This document shows positions 6,491-13,508 of a stretch of 32,480 bases of DNA, one piece after another. The DNA is taken from the NCBI GenBank assembly GCA_045649545.1, contig JAZRQE010000033.1, positions 1 to 32,480 on the forward strand, read 5' to 3'. Made by a program: the position numbers and the translations under genes. Origin of the DNA: UMGS172 sp045649545. GTDB lineage: Bacteria > Bacillota > Clostridia > Oscillospirales > Acutalibacteraceae. Within the stretch, counting starts at the first letter, position 1. Every line of letters begins with the position of its first letter. The notes under the pieces are model-generated. The model worked only from the letters and a program-made list of their open reading frames with translations. It had not been told where the DNA came from and made no database searches.

Positions 6491-8170
6491 TTATTTTTTA
6501 CTAAACGAATCCTTAAGTGCTACTGTGCGGTTGATTACAATATGGTCGGTTGTGCTCGAAGTATCAACTGTAAAGTAGCCTTGACGCATAAACTGGAATG
6601 TCGAGCCGATGGCAGCATCCTTCATAAATGCTTCGCACTTGCAGTTTTCTAAAATTTTCAAGGAATCGGGGTTAAGGTTATCCTGGAATGAGGCAACACC
6701 CTCTTCGTCAGACGGGTTTTCAACATTGAAGAGGCGGTCGTAAAGCCTTACCTCTGCGTCTACGCAGTGTGCGGCAGAAACCCAATGAAGAGTACCTTTA
6801 ACCTTGCGACCGTCGGGTGAATCGCCACCCTTTGTAGCGGGGTCGTAGGTGCAGTGTACAACAGTAATATTACCGTCATCGTCCATTTCGTGTGAAGCAT
6901 ATTTTACAAAATATGCACCCTTTAAACGAACTTCCTTTTCGGGGCAAAGTCTAAAATACTTTGGAGGAGGAACAAGAGCAAAGTCATCCTGCTCAATGTA
7001 AAGCTCACGCGAAAATTCAATATTTCTTGTACCGAGTTCCGGCTTGTTGGGGTTAATTTCGACGGTAATCTCTTCTACTTGACCCTCAGGATAGTTGTCA
7101 ATAACCACCTTCAAAGGACGTAAAACGGTCATAGCACGCTCTGCGTTGATGTTAAGATAATCTCTTACGCAAGATTCAAGCAAAGCATAGTCGATAACAC
7201 TGTAAGCCTTGGAAACACCGATTTTTTCACAGAAATTACGGATAGCCTCTGCAGGATAGCCGCGGCGACGCATACCACTGATGGTTGCCATTCTCGGGTC
7301 GTTCCAACCCTCAACAATGTTGTCGTTAACTAATTTTAAGCACTTACGTTTACTGGTAAGAGTGTAGTTTACGTTCATTCTTGCAAACTCAATCTGTCTT
7401 GGAGGAGTAGGAATATTTAAAACCTCCAAGAACCAGTTGTAAAGCGGTCTGTGGTTTTCAAATTCCAACGAGCAAAGCGAGTGAGTAACACCCTCTTTAG
7501 CGTCGGAAAGCGGGTGTGCAAAGTCATACATCGGGTAAACGCACCACTTGTCACCGGTGCGGTGATGATGTGCTTTCAAAACACGGTAGATAACCGGGTC
7601 ACGCATATTAAGGTTAGGTGACGCCATATCAATTTTAGCACGAAGTACCATTGAGCCGTTTTCGAATTCACCAGCGGTCATACGGGCGAATAAGTCCTTG
7701 GTTTCCTCAATCGGTCTGTCACGGTAGGGACTGTTTTTGCCGGCTTCGGTCAAAGTGCCTCTCATTTCGCGGATAGTATCGGCATCTGACTCGTCAACGT
7801 ATGCTAAACCTAAATCAATAAGCTTTAAAGCACAATCATAGATAAAATCAAAGTAGTCCGAGGCGTAGTAAACATTGTCCCACTGGAAGCCCAACCAGTT
7901 AATATCTTCCATAATAGCGTCGACATATTCAACATCTTCTTTGGTCGGGTTGGTGTCGTCAAGACGAAGATTACATTTGCCTTTATACTTTTCGGCAGTA
8001 CCGAAGTCAATGCAAATAGCCTTTGCATGACCAATGTGCAAATAACCGTTCGGCTCGGGCGGGAAACGGGTTTGTACCTTTTCGTAAACGCCCTTTTCAA
8101 GGTCTTCGTCGATAAAATCGTGTATAAAGTTGGAGGGTAATGCTACCTCCGGAATGTTGTTGTTTTCCAT
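6491..8170 (-). CDS. glnS: Glutaminyl-tRNA synthetase
   Basis: Charges tRNA-Gln directly with glutamine. The 559 residues match the E. coli enzyme in length. RFPPEPNGYLHIGHAKA at about 36-52 contains the class I HIGH motif in the form specific to GlnRS. LRLDDTNPTKED follows, and the second catalytic loop is TSKRK at 272-276, where E. coli has MSKRK. The C-terminal part is the two-barrel anticodon-binding domain (for example VKGTLHWVSAAHCVDAEVRLYDRLF). The frame extends 14 codons upstream into gltX, but the ATG at 8170 has GAGGAG nearby and gives the normal N-terminus. Most Firmicutes lack GlnRS and use GatCAB amidation, so the gene was probably acquired by transfer in an ancestor of this group (inference). 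It follows gltX by 16 bases. Confidence 0.97.
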   Translation of the reverse strand: MENNNIPEVALPSNFIHDFIDEDLEKGVYEKVQTRFPPEPNGYLHIGHAKAICIDFGTAEKYKGKCNLRLDDTNPTKEDVEYVDAIMEDINWLGFQWDNVYYASDYFDFIYDCALKLIDLGLAYVDESDADTIREMRGTLTEAGKNSPYRDRPIEETKDLFARMTAGEFENGSMVLRAKIDMASPNLNMRDPVIYRVLKAHHHRTGDKWCVYPMYDFAHPLSDAKEGVTHSLCSLEFENHRPLYNWFLEVLNIPTPPRQIEFARMNVNYTLTSKRKCLKLVNDNIVEGWNDPRMATISGMRRRGYPAEAIRNFCEKIGVSKAYSVIDYALLESCVRDYLNINAERAMTVLRPLKVVIDNYPEGQVEEITVEINPNKPELGTRNIEFSRELYIEQDDFALVPPPKYFRLCPEKEVRLKGAYFVKYASHEMDDDGNITVVHCTYDPATKGGDSPDGRKVKGTLHWVSAAHCVDAEVRLYDRLFNVENPSDEEGVASFQDNLNPDSLKILENCKCEAFMKDAAIGSTFQFMRQGYFTVDTSSTTDHIVINRTVALKDSFSKK

Positions 8171-8186
8171 TTTCAGTTCTCCTCGG

Positions 8187-9845
8187 TTATTTCTTGTAAA
8201 AAGCAATCGCATTGTCTATGCGGTTTAATACGGTTTCAGTTCCCAAAACTCTCATAATACTGCAAAGGTCGGGGGTGTTGGTACGTCCTGTGATTGCCAC
8301 ACGAATGATGGTTGAAGCATCACCGGGACTTCCCGAATACTTTTCTGGTTCTGCTTTATATGCCTTAGTATCGGTAGCAAAGTTAGCATTAGGACAAATT
8401 GACTTAATTGCCTCAAACCATTGTTGGTTATCGTGCTCAGGGTTGTAAACACCTTTGTAAGCCTCTAAAATCTTAACTGCGGATTCTTTAGTAATGTTTT
8501 CGGGTAGGTTAAAGCAGGGTGTAAACAATTCGTCGAACATGAATGCGGAATACTGCTTTGCGTCACTCCATTTGATTATGTCTTTTCTGGGTTTCGGGTT
8601 TTCGCGGTCGATATTGAAAATTTGTAAAGTTTTCTCTTCGTCCTTTTTAAGAATTTCGTAAAATTCTTTGTCGTATTCTTTAGCCCATTCTAAAAGACAG
8701 TCAACTACCTCTTGAACTTTCATTTTGCTGATAACGGTTTTTGAAACGTCGTTCAGCTTGTCCGTATCAAACAAAGCACCCGATGCACTCATTTTTTTGA
8801 TGTTGAACTTAAATTCCTTGTAGTCAGCAGTCGGGTTAGCACGGCGGAAATCCTCAAAATCGCTTGCGGCGATGGTCATAAGATATTCAATAACGCTGAT
8901 TGCGGGATAACCTTGCTCTGCAAAGTAGTGTACTGCAGCCTCGGGGTCTTTACGTTTGCTGATTTTACGCTTGTTGCCGTTGTCAAGTTTCATAATCGGC
9001 GAAACGTGAACATATTTCGGTGCTTTAAAGCCCAACAAACGGAACAACTGCAAATGCTTTGGAGTGGAGGAAATCCATTCGTCACCGCGGATGACGTGGG
9101 TGGTATGCATTAAATGGTCATCGACTGCGTGAGCAAAATGGTAGGTTGGAATACCATCAGATTTTAAGATAACAAAATCTTCGTCATTTTCAGGCATTTC
9201 AATTTTACCTTTTATGCCGTCATCAAATGTGACTCTGTTTTCTTCACTGCCGGGCGACTTTAAACGAACAACAAACGGCTTGCCTTGGTCAATTAAAGCC
9301 TTAGCTTCGTCGAATGTGATGTTACGATGTTTAGCATATTCTCCGTGATAGCCGGTACGTACCTTTAAGGCTTCCTGGCGTTCGCGGGTTTCGGCTAATT
9401 CTTCCTCGGTGCAGAAGCAAGGGTATGCAAGACCCTGCTTAATTAAAGATTTAGCGTAGCACTGATAAATCGGGGCACGCATTGACTGTTTGTAAGGACC
9501 GTAGTTACCGCTTTCGGAGTCAGGAGTAACAAAGCCTTCATCAATCTTAATGCCAAAGTGCTGTAATCCCGAAATAATATCGGCAATACCGCCCTCTACC
9601 TCACGCTTTTTGTCGGTGTCTTCAATACGGGTAAAGAAGATACCGCCGGTAGAGTCGGCAACAAGTCGGTTAATTAAAGACACAAACAATGTACCCAAAT
9701 GTAAATAACCTGTAGGACTTGGGGCAACACGTGTAACCCTTACACCTTCACCTAAATCACGGGCAGGGTAAAGCTCCTCATAAAAGAGTGGTTCTTTATC
9801 AATACCGGGCAGTAATAGGTCTGCCAGTTTTTCAAAATCTGTCAT
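8187..9845 (-). CDS. gltX: Glutamyl-tRNA synthetase
   Basis: Attaches glutamate to tRNA-Glu. Class I signatures are VTRVAPSPTGYLHLGT (37-52, HLGT being the HIGH motif), FFTRIEDTDKKREVEGG, the GDEWISSTPKHLQLF loop near 254-268, and KISKRKD at 294-300 (the KMSKS loop). The 552 residues are longer than the usual 470-500; about 37 residues precede the first conserved strand, and the anticodon-binding part is long. AAAGAGG lies upstream of the ATG at 9845. It is the first gene of the gltX-glnS-nif3 operon with a promoter about 40 bases upstream. With a dedicated glnS next door, it is more likely a discriminating GluRS than one that also misacylates tRNA-Gln; this is inference. Confidence 0.96.
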   Translation of the reverse strand: MTDFEKLADLLLPGIDKEPLFYEELYPARDLGEGVRVTRVAPSPTGYLHLGTLFVSLINRLVADSTGGIFFTRIEDTDKKREVEGGIADIISGLQHFGIKIDEGFVTPDSESGNYGPYKQSMRAPIYQCYAKSLIKQGLAYPCFCTEEELAETRERQEALKVRTGYHGEYAKHRNITFDEAKALIDQGKPFVVRLKSPGSEENRVTFDDGIKGKIEMPENDEDFVILKSDGIPTYHFAHAVDDHLMHTTHVIRGDEWISSTPKHLQLFRLLGFKAPKYVHVSPIMKLDNGNKRKISKRKDPEAAVHYFAEQGYPAISVIEYLMTIAASDFEDFRRANPTADYKEFKFNIKKMSASGALFDTDKLNDVSKTVISKMKVQEVVDCLLEWAKEYDKEFYEILKKDEEKTLQIFNIDRENPKPRKDIIKWSDAKQYSAFMFDELFTPCFNLPENITKESAVKILEAYKGVYNPEHDNQQWFEAIKSICPNANFATDTKAYKAEPEKYSGSPGDASTIIRVAITGRTNTPDLCSIMRVLGTETVLNRIDNAIAFYKK

Positions 9846-9885
9846 ATAAAAACCTCTTTATAATATTCTTAAAATATTCTACTAT

Positions 9886-9914
9886 ATTATCGCAGATTTT
9901 ACAGATAATTACAA
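9886..9914 (-). promoter_or_regulatory. Promoter of the gltX-glnS-nif3 operon
   Basis: On the - strand TTGTAA (9914-9909) is followed after 17 bases by GATAAT (9891-9886). The implied leader is about 35 bases, too short for a T-box. Confidence 0.6.
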
Positions 9915-9945
9915 CCATAAATATCAAAAATATTGGGTTAAATTG

Positions 9946-9974
9946 TTGTTTTTTTTCTTTATTTGTGTTATACT
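9946..9974 (+). promoter_or_regulatory. Promoter of the lipoprotein gene
   Basis: TTGTTT (9946-9951), a 17-base spacer and TATACT (9969-9974), the latter preceded by TG at the extended -10 position. It is divergent from the gltX promoter. Confidence 0.65.
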
Positions 9975-10037
9975 CAATTATAAGATTTGAAAATTTAGAT
10001 AATTTTCAGAATTAAACAGTAATCAGGAGTAAAAAAT

Positions 10038-11048
10038 ATGAAAAGAATTATTGCACTGGCAGTTGTTTTTATAATGGTTTTTTCTTTTGCCGCTTGTGGC
10101 AAAAAGGACGGAGATAACACCGTGTCGGGTCAGGTTGTCGACAACAATACAATTGAGATTGTTAACAACGCTTATAAGACAACGGAAGATTTGTTAAAGA
10201 CAGTTCAGGCTTTGGATGTTCAGTCAACCATAGTTAAGACTACCACTGCTGACGGTGAGTCACTTTCCGAGCGTGTGACTTCTAAAATGAGTTTTGTTAA
10301 CAGCGAAACCGGTAAATCATACGCACTTGGCTCGGTTATTAAGAGCGGTGATGTAAGTGACGAAATGCAAATGTACTGTGACGGTAAGAATACCTACGGT
10401 GCAAGAGCAGGTAAGACATATATTCTTTCCAAAAACAAAGATACCGATGCTTATGTTGATGGTGTTTTCGCAGGGATTAAGATAGGCAAGGTTACCGACG
10501 TAACCGTTGTTAATACAACAATCGTTAATACCTCTACCGGCGGACACGGATTTGTTTTGGAGTATGATTGCAGTAATATTGATGCCGAAAAGCTTTTTGG
10601 CACTTATTTTACCGAGAAAAAAGCAGGCTTCCAAGTTAAGTTTACTAAACTTACTGCAAGTGGAATTGTTGATTCAGAGGGTAGAATAACAGCCCAAACC
10701 ATTACACTTGAGTATACCTATGATGTTTCGATTAGTGCTTCGTCTGAGAATACATCGTCAGAAAGTACTTCAAGTAATGCAACTTCTTCTAATAACAAGA
10801 AAACAACTTCTAAAGAAACTACCAGTTCTGAAGTGACATCAAGTGTTTCAACCGAAACTGTAACCAAAACTGTTACTGCAAAGCTTTCGATTGATAATAC
10901 ATTCAAATATGATATTGATACAGTCAAGGTGCCTGACCTTGTTGTAATCGGTAAGGATGAAGACGGAAACGACATCAAGCATGACGAGATTTCCATTCAG
11001 GATTTCACAGGTCTTGCCGCAGGTTCTTCTGAAAAGGACGAAAAATAA
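10038..11048 (+). CDS. Predicted lipoprotein of unknown function with Ser/Thr-rich segment
   Basis: The 336-residue protein begins with a lipoprotein signal peptide: MKRI, a hydrophobic run, and the lipobox FAAC with the lipidated cysteine at residue 20. It would be anchored to the outer face of the membrane. Residues about 25-225 are beta-rich by appearance (alternating hydrophobic/polar) and resemble the LolA/LppX-like fold loosely, but I recognise no family. Residues about 231-275 are a low-complexity Ser/Thr linker (SSENTSSESTSSNATSSNN and similar), followed by a short strand-rich end. AGGAGT precedes the ATG and a promoter lies 70 bases upstream. A hairpin separates it from the Mrp gene, so it is probably a single-gene unit with some readthrough. 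Confidence 0.75.
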   Translation: MKRIIALAVVFIMVFSFAACGKKDGDNTVSGQVVDNNTIEIVNNAYKTTEDLLKTVQALDVQSTIVKTTTADGESLSERVTSKMSFVNSETGKSYALGSVIKSGDVSDEMQMYCDGKNTYGARAGKTYILSKNKDTDAYVDGVFAGIKIGKVTDVTVVNTTIVNTSTGGHGFVLEYDCSNIDAEKLFGTYFTEKKAGFQVKFTKLTASGIVDSEGRITAQTITLEYTYDVSISASSENTSSESTSSNATSSNNKKTTSKETTSSEVTSSVSTETVTKTVTAKLSIDNTFKYDIDTVKVPDLVVIGKDEDGNDIKHDEISIQDFTGLAAGSSEKDEK

Positions 11049-11057
11049 AAAAATAGA

Positions 11058-11082
11058 TAAAACCGGTGTTAAGCCGGTTTTA
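11058..11082 (+). terminator. Terminator-like hairpin between lipoprotein and mrp
   Basis: TAAAACCGG (11058-11066) pairs with CCGGTTTTA (11074-11082) around a seven-base loop. The U run is short (TTTTATTT), so termination may be partial; the mrp ribosome binding site follows at once. Confidence 0.65.
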
Positions 11083-11108
11083 TTTGCGAGATAAGGAGAT
11101 TTTTAAAA

Positions 11109-11954
11109 ATGGCAGAAGAAAGAAAATGTAATGATACAAGCTGTACAGGGGACTGCAGTAATTGTAAAAGTGCAAAAAAAGAGCCCGAAAGCCTTTTGGC
11201 AAAGCTTAACGATTACAGCAGTGTAAAGCACGTTATCGGTGTAGTTAGCGGTAAAGGTGGCGTAGGCAAATCAATGGTTACTGCTATGCTTGCCGTTTTG
11301 ATGAGCCGTAAAGGTTACAACGTCGGTATTTTAGATGCCGATATTACCGGCCCTTCAATTCCTAAAATGTTTGGAATTAACAGTCGCGCTATGATGGATG
11401 ATAAGGGAATTATCCCGGCTGAAACCGCAAACGGAATTAAGATTATGTCCTGCAACCTTTTGCTCGAAAATGCGGAAGCTCCGGTTGTTTGGCGTGGACC
11501 CGTTTTGGCAGGTGCAGTAAAGCAGTTCTGGACTGATGTTAACTGGGGCGAGGTTGACTATATGTTTGTCGATATGCCTCCCGGAACCGGTGATGTTCCG
11601 CTTACTGTTTATCAGTCCTTGCCGATTGACGGTACGGTTATCGTTACCACCCCGCAGGATTTGGTTTCGATGATAGTTAAAAAGGCTTGCAATATGGCTT
11701 CAATGATGAATATCCCTGTACTTGGTATGGTTGAGAATATGAGTTATGTTAAATGTCCTGATTGCGGTAAGGAATTTAACATTTTCGGTGACAGTCATTT
11801 TGAAGAGTTGTGCAGTGAGCAACAGATTATGCCTTTAGGTAAAATGCCGATTGATACAACGTTAACTGAACTTTGCAATGTTGGTGAATTTGAGCGTTTT
11901 GATGTTGATTATCTCAAAGCCGCCGCAGAAGGAATTGAAACTGCAACTAAATAA
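11109..11954 (+). CDS. mrp: Mrp/NBP35 family iron-sulfur carrier ATPase
   Basis: A cytosolic P-loop ATPase of the MinD/NBP35 group that carries or assembles Fe-S clusters on target proteins. The deviant Walker A motif GKGGVGKS is at residues 48-55, LDADITGPSIPKMFG at 75-89, and the Walker B-like VDMPPGTGDVPLT at 154-166. The cluster-bridging CxxC is C216-C219 (VKCPDCG). The first 20 residues hold four more cysteines (C7, C12, C16, C19), a pattern like the N-terminal ferredoxin-like cluster site of eukaryotic Nbp35 and many clostridial homologues. It lacks the N-terminal MIP18/DUF59 domain of proteobacterial Mrp. AAGGAG precedes the ATG. A strong terminator follows. Confidence 0.92.
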   Translation: MAEERKCNDTSCTGDCSNCKSAKKEPESLLAKLNDYSSVKHVIGVVSGKGGVGKSMVTAMLAVLMSRKGYNVGILDADITGPSIPKMFGINSRAMMDDKGIIPAETANGIKIMSCNLLLENAEAPVVWRGPVLAGAVKQFWTDVNWGEVDYMFVDMPPGTGDVPLTVYQSLPIDGTVIVTTPQDLVSMIVKKACNMASMMNIPVLGMVENMSYVKCPDCGKEFNIFGDSHFEELCSEQQIMPLGKMPIDTTLTELCNVGEFERFDVDYLKAAAEGIETATK

Positions 11955-11963
11955 TATAAAACG

Positions 11964-11991
11964 AAAACCTCCGAGGGAACTCGGAGGTTTT
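11964..11991 (+). terminator. Intrinsic terminator after mrp
   Basis: AAAACCTCCGAG (11964-11975) and CTCGGAGGTTTT (11980-11991) form a perfect 12-bp stem with a GGAA tetraloop. A-run/T-run flanks would let it work in both directions. Confidence 0.93.
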
Positions 11992-12012
11992 ATGCTATGA
12001 GGATATTTAATC

Positions 12013-12041
12013 TTATACTAACAAAGACAAAGTTAGTATAA
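12013..12041 (-). terminator. Inverted repeat, possible terminator of the oxidoreductase gene
   Basis: TTATACTAAC (12013-12022) and GTTAGTATAA (12032-12041) form a perfect 10-bp, AT-rich stem with a nine-base loop just beyond the end of the - strand oxidoreductase gene. There is no proper U tract, so terminator function is uncertain. Confidence 0.45.
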
Positions 12042-12057
12042 ATAATATTTTATCAAA

Positions 12058-13044
12058 TTAAATATCAAAGTTAATTTTACATTGCCGGCGTACGGTTTGC
12101 ATCAAACGACTGACAGACAGTGCGGTTTTGTTTAAACTCTCAAGTTCGTCACGGCAGTTAATGTCGGTGATGTAACGGTAAAAGTTTGCGGTTTCATAAC
12201 TCATAAGTTCAGGCTTTTCAGGGTTGTCGAACAGATGCTCGACGGTGCCGTCTTTGGCTATAAATCGGGATTCTCTTAAAGTGGAAATTGACGGCATAAC
12301 TATTGTGCCGTTTTCACCAACAATCTCACTACCCAAACGGGTTTCACCGGTTTTCGACCAAGTGAGTTCTACGCTTAAATCATCATAATGTAATATAGCA
12401 CCGCCCTCACCGTCAGCACCGGTATTAAGAAAACGGCAGTAGGAGTAAACGTCCTTAGGCTCACCAAACCAACAAACGGCAGGGTATATGCAATAAATAC
12501 CTAAATCCATTAAAGCACCGGTTGCCATTTTTGGGTCGAAAATGTTTTGGTGTTCACCTCGTAAATACCCGTCAAGCTTGGTTGAGCGTTGAGAAAAATC
12601 AAACCTTGCGTGACTGATTCTGCCCAAATCTGAAATTGTATCAACCACTGTTGCCCACGCCGGAAGGTGTGGTCCCATAATCGCTTCCATATAAACAACG
12701 CCGTTGAGTTTGGCAAGTGCCTGTAATTCCTCAAGTTCTTGCGTTTTTACAGTAATCGGCTTTTCGCACAGTACGTGTTTTTTATTCTGTAGCATCAGTT
12801 TGCTTTGATAATAATGAAAAGCGTTGGGACTTGCGATATAAACCGCTTCAATTTCGGGGTCAAGTGCTAATTTTTGAAGGTCACAAATAACCCTTTCGCA
12901 ACCGAAACTTTTGCCGAACTCAAGCCCTTTTTCATAATTTCTCGAATAAACGGCAGTTAATTGGAATTTGGTCTTCAGCAACTCGCAACTCATTAAAAAA
13001 GCTTTAGTTATCCAACTTGTACCGATAGTGGCTAATTTAATCAT
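12058..13044 (-). CDS. Gfo/Idh/MocA family NAD(P)-dependent oxidoreductase
   Basis: The 328 residues have the two-domain family layout: an N-terminal Rossmann fold (about 1-120) and an alpha/beta catalytic domain. The first strand is MIKLATIGTSWITKAF, where the usual GxGxxx dinucleotide loop reads GTSWIT. The hallmark CEKP is at 93-96 (catalytic/cofactor lysine K95), preceded by YIASPNAFHY. GALMDLGIYCIY in the second domain matches the family's substrate-site region. Substrate cannot be told from sequence; relatives act on sugars, dihydrodiols or inositols. AAAGGAT precedes the ATG at 13044. The promoter appears to have been separated from the gene by the 195-bp element at 13082-13276. Confidence 0.88.
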   Translation of the reverse strand: MIKLATIGTSWITKAFLMSCELLKTKFQLTAVYSRNYEKGLEFGKSFGCERVICDLQKLALDPEIEAVYIASPNAFHYYQSKLMLQNKKHVLCEKPITVKTQELEELQALAKLNGVVYMEAIMGPHLPAWATVVDTISDLGRISHARFDFSQRSTKLDGYLRGEHQNIFDPKMATGALMDLGIYCIYPAVCWFGEPKDVYSYCRFLNTGADGEGGAILHYDDLSVELTWSKTGETRLGSEIVGENGTIVMPSISTLRESRFIAKDGTVEHLFDNPEKPELMSYETANFYRYITDINCRDELESLNKTALSVSRLMQTVRRQCKINFDI

Positions 13045-13063
13045 ATTGTTATCCTTTTCTTGT

Positions 13064-13081
13064 TTTCTTAAATTTAATATA
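13064..13081. repeat. 18-bp direct repeat, left copy (target-site duplication)
   Basis: TTTCTTAAATTTAATATA occurs here and identically at 13277-13294, flanking the structured element exactly. Flanking bases differ on both sides, so the repeat is 18 bp and no longer. Confidence 0.85.
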
Positions 13082-13276
13082 TGCTTGTGTCAAATTGGGG
13101 ACAAATCACCCTTTGGCTCCCTCTGACGAGGGAGCTGTCAGCGAAGCTGACTGAGGGAGAGAAAACTACCCCTCCGACACGGCTTGCCGTGCCACCTCCC
13201 CTGACAAGTGGAGGCTCCCATTTCAACTTGTGGAAGTCATTTCCACAAGTTGAAAAATCCGCATAACAACAAGCAA
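13082..13276. mobile_element. Small structured non-coding element (MITE-like) flanked by 18-bp direct repeats
   Basis: About 195 bp, noticeably more GC-rich than its AT-rich flanks. The ends carry a short inverted repeat (TGCTTGT at 13082-13088, ACAAGCA at 13269-13275). Inside are successive hairpins: GCTCCCTC/GAGGGAGC (13116-13123/13128-13135), GTCAGC/GCTGAC (13137-13142/13146-13151), CACGGC/GCCGTG (13178-13183/13186-13191) and a perfect 15-bp stem at 13221-13235/13241-13255. A 61-codon open frame across it is not credible coding. The motif GGCTCCCTCTGACGAGGGAG resembles short repeats I know to be common in Clostridiales genomes, but I cannot count copies here. It has no transposase, so it would be non-autonomous. 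Confidence 0.75.
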
Positions 13277-13294
13277 TTTCTTAAATTTAATATA
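13277..13294. repeat. 18-bp direct repeat, right copy (target-site duplication)
   Basis: Identical to 13064-13081. On the - strand this copy contains the -10 box TATATT of the original oxidoreductase promoter, so the duplicated target included promoter sequence. Confidence 0.85.
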
Positions 13295-13317
13295 CCATTT
13301 TTTATCAGAATTTTCAA
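13289..13317 (-). promoter_or_regulatory. Promoter of the Gfo/Idh/MocA oxidoreductase, now separated from its gene
   Basis: On the - strand TTGAAA (13317-13312), a 17-base spacer and TATATT (13294-13289), with TGG just before the -10 (extended -10). Removing the element and one repeat copy puts this promoter about 30 bases before the ribosome binding site; at present it would transcribe through the element. Confidence 0.7.
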
Positions 13318-13328
13318 GTTATATATTC

Positions 13329-13366
13329 AAATAGAGTTATCCCGAAAATACGAGATAACTCTATTT
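13329..13366 (-). terminator. Hairpin downstream of the sigma factor gene, possible terminator
   Basis: AAATAGAGTTATC (13329-13341) and GATAACTCTATTT (13354-13366) form a perfect 13-bp stem with a 12-base loop. It lies between the end of the sigma factor gene and the oxidoreductase promoter. The following T-run is better on the + strand (TTTTT) than on the - strand. Confidence 0.5.
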
Positions 13367-13508
13367 TTGATGGTATGACAAAAATCATACCGACACATTG
13401 AAAATCATACATAAGAAAATCCAGTTAGAAACTTTGTTTTTAAGCAGTAAACTTGTCAAAAGTATGACGGCTATTTCTGCCGTACCTAAAGATTATTAAT
13501 ACACAACA
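13367..13508. other. Non-coding stretch downstream of the sigma factor gene
   Basis: Besides a 7-bp inverted repeat, GGTATGA/TCATACC (13372-13378/13385-13391), I see no gene, promoter or repeat here. Together with the element, promoter and hairpin above it accounts for the whole 464-base gap between the two - strand genes. Confidence 0.5.

Noticed and set aside
8171..8212. A longer GlnRS starting inside gltX
   Set aside because: The ATG at 8170 has GAGGAG upstream and the extra 14 residues (MRLLFTRNNRGELK) include translation of that binding site.
9846..9945. A T-box leader for the gltX-glnS operon
   Set aside because: The promoter leaves only about 35 bases of leader, with no T-box sequence, specifier loop or terminator stem.
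13081..13266. A 61-codon open frame across the structured element
   Set aside because: It runs through serial hairpins, has no ribosome binding site and no protein-like composition.
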